Part shown: positions 1 through 9,036 of the stretch, piece after piece | Position numbering within the stretch: the stretch's first letter is position 1 | Layout: each line of letters opens with the position of its first letter | Assembly: GCA_944385445.1 (NCBI GenBank) | Contig: CALWXF010000003.1 | Coordinates: 58,213 to 122,212 of the forward strand | Source of the DNA: an uncultured Oscillospiraceae bacterium | Lineage (GTDB): Bacteria > Bacillota > Clostridia > Oscillospirales > Oscillospiraceae | Length of the DNA stretch: 64,000 nucleotides | Reading direction: 5' to 3' | The notes under the pieces: model-generated | Seen by the model: the letters and a program-made list of their open reading frames with translations, nothing else | What the model was told of the DNA's origin: nothing | Databases searched by the model: none | Made by a program: the position numbers and the translations under genes

Positions 1-99
1 GTGCAGATCACTGCTCCCCCTCCCCTTCTCCTCTTGCCAGACCAGACGACCCACCGCTGCCACATCCGCCACCTACTTCCAAAACCCGGCATTGCACCA

Positions 100-128
100 T
101 TGATTTCACCCTGGATTGATGATAGAAT
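100..128 (+). promoter_or_regulatory. Sigma-A promoter for degV-family gene
   Basis: TTGATT (100-105), 17-bp spacer, TAGAAT (123-128). Transcription would start near 135, about 40 bp before the chosen start codon at 175. Nothing else recognisable lies in bases 1-99. Confidence 0.55.
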
Positions 129-174
129 ACAGAGGTATTCCAAGGACTATACTTATGACAACGGAGGATTCTCT

Positions 175-1017
175 ATGTCTATTAAAATCACCGCTGACAG
201 CACCTGCGATCTGCCCCAGGACCTGTTGGAGCAATACCAAATCTCCATCGTCCCCCTCTATGTCAATCTGGACGGAGTGGTCCACCGGGATGGTGTGGAT
301 ATCGTTCCCGGGCAGATTTTTGATCATGTGGCCGCCGGAGGCAATCTGCCCACCACGGCTGCCATCAACATTGCTGATTACACCGAATTTTTTGCCCCTC
401 TGGCCGCCCAGCACGAGGCGGTCATCCACATCAACATCAGCCAGGACTTCTCCTCCTGCCATCAGAACGCCGTCCTCGCCGCCGGGGAGTTTGACAACGT
501 GTTCGTAGTGGACTCCCGCAACCTGTCCTGCGGCCACGGTTTTGTGGTGCTGGAGGCTGCTCTGGCGGCAGCCCGGGGCGAGAAGGCAGAGGATATCCTG
601 CCCTATCTGGAACGCCTGACCGCCCGGGTGGACACCACCTTTGTGGTGGATAAGCTGGACTACCTGGCCAAGGGTGGCCGCTGCTCTGCGGTAGCTGCCC
701 TGGGCGCCAACCTGCTCAAGCTCAAGCCCTGCATCCAGGTCTCAGACGGCAAGATGGGAGTGGCCAAGAAGTACCGGGGCAACTGGGACAAGGTACTGCT
801 GGACTATGTAAAAGAGCGGGTGTCCGACCCCACGGGCATCAACCGGGACCGCATCTTCCTGGTTCACACCCGGTGTGACCAGGGGGTGGTGGAGGCTGTC
901 CGAGCCGCCCTGGTGGGCTACGGCTTCCAGGACATCTACGAGGCCACCGCCGGGTGCACCATCTCCAGCCACTGCGGCCCCAACACCCTGGGCATCATCT
1001 TCCTGCGCAATGCATAA
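175..1017 (+). CDS. DegV family fatty-acid-binding protein
   Basis: A 280-residue protein. The N-terminus carries the family-typical motif TADSTCDLP, followed by a TTAAINIADY segment that matches the fatty-acid headgroup loop. The family (FakB) binds a single fatty acid for phosphorylation by the FakA kinase, feeding exogenous fatty acids into phospholipid synthesis; it is cytoplasmic. The open frame runs to the window edge, but the ATG at 175 is chosen because GGAGG sits 8 bases upstream and the residues encoded before it do not look like DegV. No fakA gene is nearby, so the partner is encoded elsewhere. The fatty acid it prefers cannot be read from sequence. Confidence 0.9.
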   Translation: MSIKITADSTCDLPQDLLEQYQISIVPLYVNLDGVVHRDGVDIVPGQIFDHVAAGGNLPTTAAINIADYTEFFAPLAAQHEAVIHINISQDFSSCHQNAVLAAGEFDNVFVVDSRNLSCGHGFVVLEAALAAARGEKAEDILPYLERLTARVDTTFVVDKLDYLAKGGRCSAVAALGANLLKLKPCIQVSDGKMGVAKKYRGNWDKVLLDYVKERVSDPTGINRDRIFLVHTRCDQGVVEAVRAALVGYGFQDIYEATAGCTISSHCGPNTLGIIFLRNA

Positions 1018-1022
1018 ACACC

Positions 1023-1065
1023 AAAAATGGCCATCCACTGACGTGTCAGTGGATGGCCATTTTTT
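1023..1065. terminator. Bidirectional terminator between convergent genes
   Basis: A perfect 20-bp stem with a 2-base loop, A-rich on the left and T-rich on the right. It serves the DegV gene (+) and the S41 peptidase gene (-); the latter's stop overlaps its edge. Confidence 0.9.
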
Positions 1066-2215
1066 ATTTCAGCAGCAGGTCGATGGCCGCTTGCAGCTGG
1101 TTGTCGGTGCCGCTGTCATCCAGAGACAGCTCCACATCCGGCTGGATGCCCTCGCCGATGAGAGAGTGTCCACCGCCGGTGCAGTAGGCGGACACAGACA
1201 GGCCCAAGCCGCCCCCGTTCACCAGGGGGAAGGTGAGCTGGGCATAGCCCTTACCGGAGGTCACCTCGCCCACAATGGGGGCCTGAACGCTCTCCCGCAG
1301 CTGGGCGGCAAACAGCTCGGCGGCGGAATAGCTATAGGCGTCCACCAGCACCGCCATGGGCAGATCCACACACTCCGCATCGGAGTCATACACCGTCTCC
1401 TCGCCCCACCGAGGCCGCTCAGTAAAGACCGGGCCTTCCGGCAGCAGATAGTCCAGCGCAACAATCAGCTCTGCCACATAGCCGCCGGGGTTGCTGCGCA
1501 CGTCCAGCACCAGGCTGGTGGCCCCCTGGTCCATGAGGCTCTGCACCTCCCGGCTCAGGGAAGAGGCAGCCCCGGAATAGAAGTTATCCAGGCGCACATA
1601 GCCCACCCCGTCGTCCAGCAGCTTGCTGCTCACCGAGTCGCTCTTCAAAGTCTGGCGGGTACAGGTCACCGTGCGGGTGGTCCCGTCCTCTCCCAACAGG
1701 GTCAGCTCCACCTGGGTACCCTCTTCCCCGGCGATCATGTCTGTGGCCTCATAGCGGGCATCTCCAGCCACTGACGTACCATCCACATGGGTGATGACAT
1801 CCCCGGCCTTGACCCCAGCCTGCTGGGCGGGGCCCTCCTCGGTGACCTCTTGCACCAGCAGGCCATCCTCCCGGTCATAGCTGACCGTGATGCCAATGCC
1901 CACATAGTTGTTGGCCCGGCTCTCCAACGTGTCCTGGTAGCTCTCCGGGTCCAGGTAGTAGGACCACCGATCTCCCAGCCCCTCTACCATGCCGTCCAGA
2001 GCGCTGTCCACCGCCTTGGACAGGTCTGCATCCGTCTCCACAAAGGAGAACTTGGCCAGCAGATACCCCTGCATCAGGGCGATTCCATCTCTGCCAAACA
2101 CCATCACAGCAGCTCCTGCCACCGCTCCCAGTGTCACCACCAGGGTCAGTACCACCGCTATGATGATTTTCGCCCAGCCGGGAACCCGGCGGCGCTTTTT
2201 TTGTTGTTCCTCCAT
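1064..2215 (-). CDS. S41 family C-terminal processing peptidase (CtpA-like)
   Basis: A 383-residue membrane-anchored serine protease. A basic N-terminus (KKRRR) precedes one membrane segment at about 16-40. A PDZ domain spans about 100-185, with GIGITV and an AGVKAGDVI substrate loop. The tail-specific protease core follows: DVRSNPGG at 238-245, the likely nucleophile Ser297 in SYSAAE, and the general-base Lys322 in SGKG, 25 residues later as in other CtpA/Prc proteins. The active domain should lie outside the membrane. GGAGG lies 6-10 bases before the ATG. It follows ftsE-ftsX-M23 on the same strand, as in many Firmicutes, so it probably processes envelope or division proteins. A hairpin precedes it and may reduce read-through. 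Confidence 0.92.
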   Translation of the reverse strand: MEEQQKKRRRVPGWAKIIIAVVLTLVVTLGAVAGAAVMVFGRDGIALMQGYLLAKFSFVETDADLSKAVDSALDGMVEGLGDRWSYYLDPESYQDTLESRANNYVGIGITVSYDREDGLLVQEVTEEGPAQQAGVKAGDVITHVDGTSVAGDARYEATDMIAGEEGTQVELTLLGEDGTTRTVTCTRQTLKSDSVSSKLLDDGVGYVRLDNFYSGAASSLSREVQSLMDQGATSLVLDVRSNPGGYVAELIVALDYLLPEGPVFTERPRWGEETVYDSDAECVDLPMAVLVDAYSYSAAELFAAQLRESVQAPIVGEVTSGKGYAQLTFPLVNGGGLGLSVSAYCTGGGHSLIGEGIQPDVELSLDDSGTDNQLQAAIDLLLK

Positions 2216-2277
2216 GTGATAACCTCCTTGGCCTATGCATATGCGGGACCCGTTGCCCGCATTTCAGAAAAGAACCA

Positions 2278-2304
2278 GGGGGTGCAGAACTGGTCTGCAC
2301 CCCC
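2278..2304 (-). terminator. Hairpin between M23 and S41 genes
   Basis: An 11-bp perfect stem (GGGGGTGCAGA and complement) with a 5-base loop. On the minus strand it is followed by GGTTCTTTTC, so it is a weak terminator or attenuator after the M23 gene. Confidence 0.55.
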
Positions 2305-2320
2305 TCAAAGAAATTATACA

Positions 2321-3640
2321 TTACAGCCCACTGAAGCTCAGGTTGGGATAGAGGTCCAGGGCGCTGGCGCGCTGGCCGTTGATGCGCAGCTCAAAGTGCA
2401 GGTGGTTACCGGTGGAGCTGCCAGTAGTGCCCACATAACCAATCACCTGACCGGCAGACACAGACTCACCCACACTGACGCTGGGCGTGCTCTGCATATG
2501 AGCGTACAGAGTGGCATAGCCATTGCCATGGTACACAATGCAGTAATTGCCATAGCTGCTGCCAAAACTCTCAGGCCGCACCGTAGTCACCACGCCGTCC
2601 TGGGCACACTGAATGGGGGTACCGCCGGGAGCGGGGATATCGGTACCAGTGTGGGTCTCCCACACACCAGTGATGGGATGATAGCGGCCGCCAAACACAG
2701 AGGAGATGTAATAGTAACCAGGCAGAGGCCAGTACCAGTTCCCGGAGGGGTCCACCACGGGGCCAGTGCTACCGCCGCCGCCAGTGTTTCCGCCACCGCC
2801 CGTGCTGCCACCGCCGGTACTACCTCCGCCGGTGCTGGGAGGGGTCGTGGGCTTTTGGGCCGCTTCCAGCTCTGCCTCATACTTCGCCTGAGCCTCTTCC
2901 AAATCCGCCTGGATCTGCTTTTCATCGTCTTCCAACTGAGCCACTTTGCTGTTGTAGTTCTTCTCATCGGACAACAGCTGCTGATAGTACTGGTCCGCCT
3001 CTTCCTTCTGCTTGTCCAAATCCGTCTTGGCGCTCTCCAGCTGCTTCTGGGTGGCCGCCTGGTCATCCCGGGCGCTCTGGAGATCGTCCCGGGCCTGGGC
3101 CAGATCTGCCTGGGTCTTCTCCAGCTGGGTGATGATCTTATCGTTGTAGTTCATGATGTCGGTGACCAGCATCATGTAGTCCAGCAGCTCCGAGAAGCTG
3201 GAGGCCTGGAAAATAATTGAGATAAAGGAGGCGCCGCCGTTCTCTTCCATCCAGCGGGTCTGGGTGTAGAACTCGTCGTACTGCTGGTCCTCCTGCTCCT
3301 CCAGCTTGGTGATCTCAGCCTTCTTGTCCTCGATCTGCTGGTCGTAGCTGTCCAGCAGCTTCTGGCTTTCGCTGATCTGCTGCTCGGTGAGGAGGATCTG
3401 CTCCTGGAGCAGCTCCAGCTTCTCCTCAGCCGCCTCCTTGTCCCCCTTCAGGTCGTTGAGCTTATCCTGCAGCTCTGACTTTCGGTTCTGGACATCCTGG
3501 AGGCTGCTCTTGAAATTGTCAATGTCTTGCTGTGTCACAGCTGCGCCAGCCAAAGTGGTCATAGCAGGCATGAGCACAGACAGCAGCATGACCACAGCCA
3601 GAAGCAACACCATGACTCGGATTCCTGTTTTTTTCATCAT
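2321..3640 (-). CDS. M23 murein hydrolase with coiled coil (EnvC/PcsB-like)
   Basis: A 439-residue secreted protein. Residues 1-33 form a signal peptide. A long Glu/Lys/Gln-rich coiled coil covers about 37-265. A Thr/Gly/Ser linker of GGGST repeats follows, then a C-terminal M23 (LytM) domain with GRYHPITG, HTGTD and HLHFEL, the zinc-ligand signatures of active lysostaphin-type endopeptidases. The start at 3640 is chosen because AGGAG precedes it and the longer frame runs back into ftsX. Immediately downstream of ftsE-ftsX, it is the probable effector that FtsEX activates through the coiled coil to cut peptidoglycan at the septum. That role is known for EnvC, PcsB and RipC and is inferred here. 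Confidence 0.92.
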   Translation of the reverse strand: MMKKTGIRVMVLLLAVVMLLSVLMPAMTTLAGAAVTQQDIDNFKSSLQDVQNRKSELQDKLNDLKGDKEAAEEKLELLQEQILLTEQQISESQKLLDSYDQQIEDKKAEITKLEEQEDQQYDEFYTQTRWMEENGGASFISIIFQASSFSELLDYMMLVTDIMNYNDKIITQLEKTQADLAQARDDLQSARDDQAATQKQLESAKTDLDKQKEEADQYYQQLLSDEKNYNSKVAQLEDDEKQIQADLEEAQAKYEAELEAAQKPTTPPSTGGGSTGGGSTGGGGNTGGGGSTGPVVDPSGNWYWPLPGYYYISSVFGGRYHPITGVWETHTGTDIPAPGGTPIQCAQDGVVTTVRPESFGSSYGNYCIVYHGNGYATLYAHMQSTPSVSVGESVSAGQVIGYVGTTGSSTGNHLHFELRINGQRASALDLYPNLSFSGL

Positions 3641-3650
3641 GACACTCCTT

Positions 3651-4541
3651 TTACACACGCAGGAAGCGGCGGATGGCCAGGCCAGAACCGCACACACCAA
3701 TGAGAACACCAGCCAGGGTAAAGACCCCCAACACACAATACCAAACCGACCCAAAGGTCACCGGAATGACGATGGTGGCCGCACTGCTGGTCATCACCGC
3801 TTTGTACACCCCGGCATAGATGCCCCACTGGGCAAAGAAGGCCAGCAGGGCGCCAAGCAGGCCCAGCAGCATACCTTCAATGACGAAGGGCCAGCGGATG
3901 AAGCTATCGCTGGCGCCGCACATCTTCATGATGGCGATCTCCTCCCGGCGGGCAAAGGCTGCCAGGCGCACCGTATTGGCAATGATGAACAGCGAGATGG
4001 CCGCCAGAATGGCAATGAGGATACCTGCCACAGCAGTGGCCACATTGCGCACCGCAATAAAGGCATCGGTCAAATCCTGCTCTGCCCGGTGCTCGGCCAC
4101 CCCTTCCAGGGCGGACACCGCTTCCACGGTCTGGGAGAACTTCTCCAGGTCATTGACGTGGATGACCAGGCGGTCCCGGAACACCTCATCGGGCATGTCG
4201 ATGTACAGCTCGTTGGTCTGACCGGCTAAATATTCCTCTTTGGCCTGTTCCCGGCTGATAAACTCCACCGAGGCCACGTTGTCAATCTGTTTGACCTGAG
4301 CTTCCAACTCACTGATCTGCTCATCGGTATAGGTCTCGTCGATGTAGGCGTAAAAGACGTTTTCATCCTCCAACTGGCTCATCACCTGGTCGGCGTTCAG
4401 GGCCAGCAGAGTGAAGGACCCCATAATAATGAGGCACGCCACGATCATACATACAGCGGCAAAAGACATCAGCCCGTGGGAGAAGATGCTGTGAAATCCC
4501 TCGCTGACAAAATATCCTAGGTTGGTTTGCCGTCTTTTCAT
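3651..4541 (-). CDS. ftsX: Cell division protein FtsX
   Basis: A 296-residue membrane subunit of the FtsEX complex. The N-terminal cytoplasmic stretch ([16 protein letters not shown]) and first membrane helix at about 24-46 are typical, followed by an extracellular loop at about 48-165 and three further helices. The fold is that of an ABC-type permease that transmits ATP hydrolysis to a peptidoglycan hydrolase rather than transporting. Its start overlaps the ftsE stop by 4 bases, so the two are translationally coupled. The M23 gene follows after 10 bases. Confidence 0.95.
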   Translation of the reverse strand: MKRRQTNLGYFVSEGFHSIFSHGLMSFAAVCMIVACLIIMGSFTLLALNADQVMSQLEDENVFYAYIDETYTDEQISELEAQVKQIDNVASVEFISREQAKEEYLAGQTNELYIDMPDEVFRDRLVIHVNDLEKFSQTVEAVSALEGVAEHRAEQDLTDAFIAVRNVATAVAGILIAILAAISLFIIANTVRLAAFARREEIAIMKMCGASDSFIRWPFVIEGMLLGLLGALLAFFAQWGIYAGVYKAVMTSSAATIVIPVTFGSVWYCVLGVFTLAGVLIGVCGSGLAIRRFLRV

Positions 4542-5218
4542 AGTTTGTAGTAGCCTCCCTGTTCATCGCTGATAAGTTCTCCATTTTGGATGGCCACCAC
4601 ACGCTTGGAGAAATGATTGACGAGGCCTCGCTCGTGGGTGACCACCAGCATGGTAGTGCCCATGGAGTTGATGCGCTCCAGCAGGGTCATGATCTCCAGG
4701 GAGCGCTGGGGGTCCAGGTTACCGGTGGGCTCGTCGGCAATGATCATCTGGGGATTGTTCACCAGAGCCCGGGCAATGGCCACCCGCTGCTGCTCGCCGC
4801 CGCTCATCTCATTGGGATAGGCCTTGGCCTTGTCGCTCAGGCCCACCAGATCCAGCACATAGGGAATGCGCTTTTTCATCTCCCGGTTGGTGGCGCCGAT
4901 GATGCGCATAGTAAATTCCAGGTTACCCCACACCGTCTTTTTGTCGATGAGGCGGAAGTCCTGGAAAATGACGCCCAGGGTGCGGCGCATCTTGGGAATC
5001 TGTTGACGCTTGATGGTGCTCAAGTTGTAACCATTTACCATCACTCGACCCTTGGTGGCAAACTCTTCCGCCGTCAAAAGCTTGATGATGGTGGATTTTC
5101 CCGAGCCGGAAGGACCCACCAGAAATGCAAATTCTCCGTCGTCGATTCGCAAATTCAGGCCCTTGATGGCTTTTGTTCCATTGTCGTATTCTTTATAAAC
5201 GTCCACCATTCGTATCAT
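4538..5218 (-). CDS. ftsE: Cell division ATP-binding protein FtsE
   Basis: A 226-residue ABC ATPase. Walker A is GPSGSGKST, the signature is [15 protein letters not shown], Walker B is [12 protein letters not shown] and the H-loop is VTHERG. It powers FtsX and so controls septal peptidoglycan hydrolysis. It is first in the ftsE-ftsX-M23-S41 operon and has a consensus promoter just upstream. The start follows a weak AGAGG. Confidence 0.96.
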   Translation of the reverse strand: MIRMVDVYKEYDNGTKAIKGLNLRIDDGEFAFLVGPSGSGKSTIIKLLTAEEFATKGRVMVNGYNLSTIKRQQIPKMRRTLGVIFQDFRLIDKKTVWGNLEFTMRIIGATNREMKKRIPYVLDLVGLSDKAKAYPNEMSGGEQQRVAIARALVNNPQMIIADEPTGNLDPQRSLEIMTLLERINSMGTTMLVVTHERGLVNHFSKRVVAIQNGELISDEQGGYYKL

Positions 5219-5275
5219 GGAATTGACCTCTCCGTAGTAACTATTTGTAACCTTTTGTTACACATATCTTTTTTC

Positions 5276-5304
5276 ATTATATACTGCCCTTCGAGTTGTG
5301 TCAA
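5276..5304 (-). promoter_or_regulatory. Consensus sigma-A promoter of the ftsEX operon
   Basis: On the minus strand, TTGACA (5299-5304), 17-bp spacer, TATAAT (5276-5281). Both hexamers match consensus exactly. Confidence 0.85.
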
Positions 5305-5332
5305 CAATTTATGCCCACATATGCAGATAGGA

Positions 5333-5360
5333 AAAGAGCACCTGGAACCAGGTGCTCTTT
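5333..5360 (-). terminator. Terminator of the PucR-type regulator gene
   Basis: A 13-bp perfect stem (AAAGAGCACCTGG and complement) with a 2-base loop and T-rich 3' arm, just after the stop at 5375. Confidence 0.85.
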
Positions 5361-5374
5361 GAAAGCGTGGCAAA

Positions 5375-6466
5375 TTAGGACTCAATTCCCCGGGAAACCA
5401 GATACTTCTTCACCATCAGGGCCACCTTGAAGGTGATGGCGTCGTCAAACTCTCTCAGGTCCAGACCGGTGAGCTTCTTAATCTTTTCCAGACGGTAGAC
5501 CAAGGTGTTGCGGTGGACAAACAGCTTTCGAGCCGTCTCAGAGACGTTGAGGTTGTTCTCGAAGAACTTGTTGATGGTGAACAGAGTCTCCTGGTCCAAG
5601 GCATCAATGGGATTCTTCTTAAAGACCTCTTGCAGGAACATCTCACACAGGGTGGTGGGCAGCTGATAGATCAGACGACCGATGCCCAGGTTCTCATAGT
5701 TGATGATGGAGCGCTCGGTGTCAAACACCTTGCCCACCTCAATGGCCACCTGGGCCTCCTTGTAAGACCGGGCCAGATCCCGGACATGGCCCACGATGGT
5801 ACCCATGCCCACAACGGTCTTGATCCCCAGCTCACGCAGCAGGGTCTCCTGGATGTTCTGGGCGATCTTGTACACGTCCCGGGCGTCGGTGTGCTCGCTG
5901 AGCTGCTTGACCAGGGCCACGTCGGTCTCGCTAAGGGAGAGGACGAAGTCGGTCTGACGGTCAGGGTACAGGTTGGTCATCACATCCACGGCGGACACGT
6001 CGGGCACACCCAGCTGGCGCACCAACAGTACCACCCGGGGCACCTCGGAGACAAAGTGCAGCTCCTTGGCCCGGACATAGATGTCGCCCAGGAGGATGTT
6101 GTCGGACAGGATGTTCTTGACAAAGGTAGCCTTGTCATGCTTCTCCTCGTAATAGGTCTTGGCACCGTTGAGTGCGATGGTGGCCATGGCGCACATGGTG
6201 GCAGCCTGCTCATCCTCGCCCCGGACAAAGGCGGCATAGTCAAACTGACCATTCCAACCGGACATGGCCTTGAAGGTGAAGCCGTTGCTCACCACCATGT
6301 TGTCCCCTTCGGCAGCCAACAGTGCGGGTACATTCCCCCACTTCTCCCCAATGTAGGCCAATTCGTTACATGCCAGTACGGTACCCTGCTCGTCGATGAC
6401 TCCAATGGCTCGATCGGAGCAATCCTTCATCTGGAGAACGATGCTCTGGAAAATGCGGCTGGACAT
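5375..6466 (-). CDS. PucR/CdaR-type transcriptional regulator
   Basis: A 363-residue cytoplasmic regulator. The C-terminus contains the PucR-type helix-turn-helix, visible as SETARKLFVHRNTLVYRLEK followed by LTGLDLREF. A GGDEF-like/CdaR middle domain around 130-270 contains VVGMGT and YKEAQVAIEVG. The N-terminal 120 residues resemble a PAS/GAF-like sensory module (DEQGTVLACNELA). Relatives control sugar-diacid or purine catabolism; the effector here is unknown. The start at 6466 is supported by AAGGGG; the longer frame extends through the -10 box and is unlikely. It is monocistronic, with its own promoter and terminator. Confidence 0.82.
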   Translation of the reverse strand: MSSRIFQSIVLQMKDCSDRAIGVIDEQGTVLACNELAYIGEKWGNVPALLAAEGDNMVVSNGFTFKAMSGWNGQFDYAAFVRGEDEQAATMCAMATIALNGAKTYYEEKHDKATFVKNILSDNILLGDIYVRAKELHFVSEVPRVVLLVRQLGVPDVSAVDVMTNLYPDRQTDFVLSLSETDVALVKQLSEHTDARDVYKIAQNIQETLLRELGIKTVVGMGTIVGHVRDLARSYKEAQVAIEVGKVFDTERSIINYENLGIGRLIYQLPTTLCEMFLQEVFKKNPIDALDQETLFTINKFFENNLNVSETARKLFVHRNTLVYRLEKIKKLTGLDLREFDDAITFKVALMVKKYLVSRGIES

Positions 6467-6530
6467 TGCGCAATCCCCTTTCCTGGCAGTATGACTCTTT
6501 CCCACTGCCTTGTTTATTTTCACAAATAGT

Positions 6531-6559
6531 ATTATATCGGTTTGTCCCGCCGACTTCAA
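6531..6559 (-). promoter_or_regulatory. Promoter of the PucR-type regulator
   Basis: On the minus strand, TTGAAG (6554-6559), 17-bp spacer, TATAAT (6531-6536), about 65 bases upstream of the start codon. Confidence 0.7.
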
Positions 6560-6603
6560 TAGTTTTTTTTAATTTTTTTGGTGATATTGCCATAACTTTC
6601 GTC

Positions 6604-7308
6604 TCATTGACGGAAAAGCTCTTGCAATTCCTCCTGGCTTAGTGCTCTCCAACCACCTTTATCCAGCTGGGGGTCCAGCTGGAGGGGGCCAAACCTTATG
6701 CGTTTTAGATAAGTCACCGGCTTCCCCCGAGCTGCCATCATTCGCTTAATTTGGTGATATTTCCCCTCTTGAATTGTGATATATGCGGTTGTATTCCCAT
6801 CCAAAAGTTCCAGCTTTCCAGGCAGACACTGGTATCCGTCTCGCAACAAAATGCCCTGGGACACCGCCTCCACGTCCTGTTGGTCCAAAATTCCGTCCAC
6901 CTCCACATAGTAGACCTTGTCCACATGGCGGCGGGGCGCAAGCAGGCGATGGGCCAGCGGTCCGTCGTTGGTCATGAGCAGCAGCCCTTCCGTGTCCTTG
7001 TCCAGCCGTCCCACAGGGAAGAGTCCCATGGCGGGATAGGGGTCTGGGAGCAGGTCCAGCACGGTTTTCTCCTCCCGGTCCTCTGTGGCGGACACCACCC
7101 CGGCAGGCTTATGCAGCATCAGGTACACCGGTCCCGCCGCTTCGATGGAAGCGCCGTCCACCGCCACCAGGGCATCCTCCTCCACTTTCTGGTCAATGGT
7201 GCGGCACACCTGGCCTTCCACCTGCACCCGGCCCGCCCGAATGAGCTCCCTTGCCTCCTTCCGGCTCCACCGTCCCGTGGAAGCCAGCCGCTTGTCCAAT
7301 CGCTCCAT
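6604..7308 (-). CDS. rsuA: RsuA-family ribosomal RNA pseudouridine synthase
   Basis: A 234-residue enzyme. An S4 RNA-binding domain occupies about 1-48 (RLDKRLASTGRWSRKEARE). The RsuA/RluB/E/F catalytic domain follows, with the signature GRLDKDTEGLL and catalytic Asp103. The C-terminal EGKYHQIKRMMAARG motif is typical of the single-strand-substrate subfamily that isomerises a uridine of 16S rRNA (U516 in E. coli). Assignment to rsuA rather than rluF-like is by overall length and the Q/H-Q-I-K-R-M motif. It appears to be a single gene, divergent from the DUF4830 gene. Confidence 0.85.
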   Translation of the reverse strand: MERLDKRLASTGRWSRKEARELIRAGRVQVEGQVCRTIDQKVEEDALVAVDGASIEAAGPVYLMLHKPAGVVSATEDREEKTVLDLLPDPYPAMGLFPVGRLDKDTEGLLLMTNDGPLAHRLLAPRRHVDKVYYVEVDGILDQQDVEAVSQGILLRDGYQCLPGKLELLDGNTTAYITIQEGKYHQIKRMMAARGKPVTYLKRIRFGPLQLDPQLDKGGWRALSQEELQELFRQ

Positions 7309-7356
7309 GTCCCTTCTCCTTTTCCTTGTGTGGTATGGTTTAATGAAATTGTATCA

Positions 7357-7374
7357 TATTTTCCCGGGAAAATA
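7357..7374. repeat. 18-bp perfect palindrome in a divergent promoter region
   Basis: TATTTTCCCGGGAAAATA lies between rsuA and the DUF4830 gene, in a position suited to a dimeric repressor. No matching copy was noticed elsewhere in the window. Confidence 0.5.
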
Positions 7375-7419
7375 CATATCCATCCTGTGTATGAGTCCAG
7401 AAAGACGGGAGGAATCAAC

Positions 7420-7977
7420 ATGCTCATTGTCACGGCTCGTATTCCCCGGCGCCGACTGATGGCGGGGGGTGTCAGTGTTCTGTGCTGCTGTCTGGTACTG
7501 GTGGTGGCATTGGTTCTGAGTCTGCACCAGGGGGCGGTCCCCACCTCAGCCTCTGTGTCGGGAATGGAAGACAATTCGGCCCGGCTGACCTACCTCCAAC
7601 AACGGGGCTGGACGGTGGGAGACCAGGCGGTTTCCACCCAAGAACTGCTCATCCCGGATACCCTGGATGAGAGCTATGACTCCTATCAGACCTTACAGCG
7701 CCAGCAGGGATTTGACCTGGAGGACTACTGTGGTCAACGGGTCCAGCGGTACGTCTATCAAGTCTCCAATCATCCCACCGGGCGGTCTGACGTGCAGGCG
7801 GTGCTGTTGGTATGTGACGGGACCTTGATTGGCGGACACATTCAGGCCGCAGGCGGCAGCTTCGTCAGCACCTTGGAATTCCCTGCCGCATCCGCCGCCC
7901 CATCTGCGGCGCCGTCCCCAGTCCCATCTTCGATGCCCTCCTCTGCCCCATCCCCTGCTACTTCTGCCACCATTTAG
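7420..7977 (+). CDS. DUF4830 domain membrane-anchored protein
   Basis: A 185-residue protein of unknown function. The basic start (RIPRRRLMAGG) and hydrophobic stretch at about 14-36 form a signal anchor. The region at about 50-145 matches the DUF4830 pattern as I know it: TYLQQRGWTVG, a conserved LIPDTLDESYDSYQTLQRQQGF and RVQRYVYQVSNHP, then a compact beta region ending in IGGHI. The tail is a low-complexity Ala/Pro/Ser stretch of about 30 residues. The start at 7420 follows GGGAGG. The family is common in gut Clostridia and has no known biochemical role. Confidence 0.8.
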   Translation: MLIVTARIPRRRLMAGGVSVLCCCLVLVVALVLSLHQGAVPTSASVSGMEDNSARLTYLQQRGWTVGDQAVSTQELLIPDTLDESYDSYQTLQRQQGFDLEDYCGQRVQRYVYQVSNHPTGRSDVQAVLLVCDGTLIGGHIQAAGGSFVSTLEFPAASAAPSAAPSPVPSSMPSSAPSPATSATI

Positions 7978-7981
7978 ACGA

Positions 7982-8013
7982 AAATGGGCCTGTGGTGTTC
8001 CACAGACCCATTT
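7982..8013. terminator. Bidirectional terminator between DUF4830 and mscS genes
   Basis: The stem AAATGGG-CTGTGG pairs with CCACAG-CCCATTT with one mismatch pair and a 4-base loop. It sits between convergent genes. Confidence 0.8.
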
Positions 8014-8023
8014 CCTTTTGGAT

Positions 8024-8836
8024 TCAATTTTTCATCATATGCACGTTCAAATGCGGATAGGTCATCTCAATGTGGTTAGCGTCAAAGGCGGGCTTGATGG
8101 CCTCCAACAGGTCATAGTGCACCGTCCAATAGTCCTCGTTGGCGCACCACACCCGGATGATATACTCGATGGCGCTGTCCTGATAGTTGTTGACCCGCAC
8201 CATGATGGGCTTCTCCCGGTCCACCATGGGGTTGTCCTCCACCACTTTGGACAACACCTTCTTGACAGTTTCGGTGGGGGCGTCATAGGAGGCGGTCACC
8301 TTAATTTCCACCCGGCGGTGGGTCTGGCTGGAGTAGTTGACCACATTGGAGCCCACGATGGTGCTGTTGGGCAACTGGATGAGCTTGTTGTCCAAGCTGG
8401 TGAGCTTGGTATAGAACAGGCCAACCTCATACACCGTGCCCGAGCAGTTGCCAGCGTCCACATAGTCCCCCACCTTGAAGGGCTTGGAGGCCAACAGCTG
8501 GAGTCCTGCGAACACGTTGGACAGGAAGTTCTGGATGGACAGGGACAGAGCCAAGCCTGCCACAGAGAGCAGGGCCACAAAGGAGGTGACTGGAATCTCC
8601 AGACAGCTCATGAGGACAATGGCCGCCACCGCCAGCAGCAGGATCTTGATGGAAGTGCGGATCAGGCCCTTGATGGTATCCTCCATGGGCAGACGGCCCA
8701 GCATCCGGTCCACCAATTTCATGATGATCTTGATGACGATCAAACTGACCACAACTACTGGCACAATAATCAGAATCTTCTCCACGGCAAAGTCAGCCAA
8801 CTGGCTCAGCAATTCCGTGAGATTGTTCCATGGCAT
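8024..8836 (-). CDS. Mechanosensitive channel of the MscS family
   Basis: A 270-residue membrane channel that opens under membrane tension to release solutes in hypo-osmotic shock. Membrane segments lie at about 17-40 and 62-82. The pore-lining TM3 is visible as GLALSLSIQNFLSNVFAG near 95-112, then the beta domain (FKVGDYVDAGNCSGTVYEVG) and alpha/beta C-terminal domain. The length is close to E. coli MscS (286). The ATG at 8836 is chosen over an upstream in-frame TTG because GAGGG lies 6 bases before it, while the TTG would abut the ribosome site. Confidence 0.92.
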   Translation of the reverse strand: MPWNNLTELLSQLADFAVEKILIIVPVVVVSLIVIKIIMKLVDRMLGRLPMEDTIKGLIRTSIKILLLAVAAIVLMSCLEIPVTSFVALLSVAGLALSLSIQNFLSNVFAGLQLLASKPFKVGDYVDAGNCSGTVYEVGLFYTKLTSLDNKLIQLPNSTIVGSNVVNYSSQTHRRVEIKVTASYDAPTETVKKVLSKVVEDNPMVDREKPIMVRVNNYQDSAIEYIIRVWCANEDYWTVHYDLLEAIKPAFDANHIEMTYPHLNVHMMKN

Positions 8837-9036
8837 AAGCAACCCTCGTTTCTATTTATTATATAATCATATTACCATAGACAAAGGGTATCCTCAATGA
8901 AAAATACACCAAACTAATCTTACCCTTTCTTTCACTTTTTGAATTTCTAGAGAAAGATTTTCTAAGGAGTGTATACAAAATTCAGGTTCTTGATTGAAGT
9001 AAATCTTCCAATATGGTAAACTGGAGGTGCATAGAA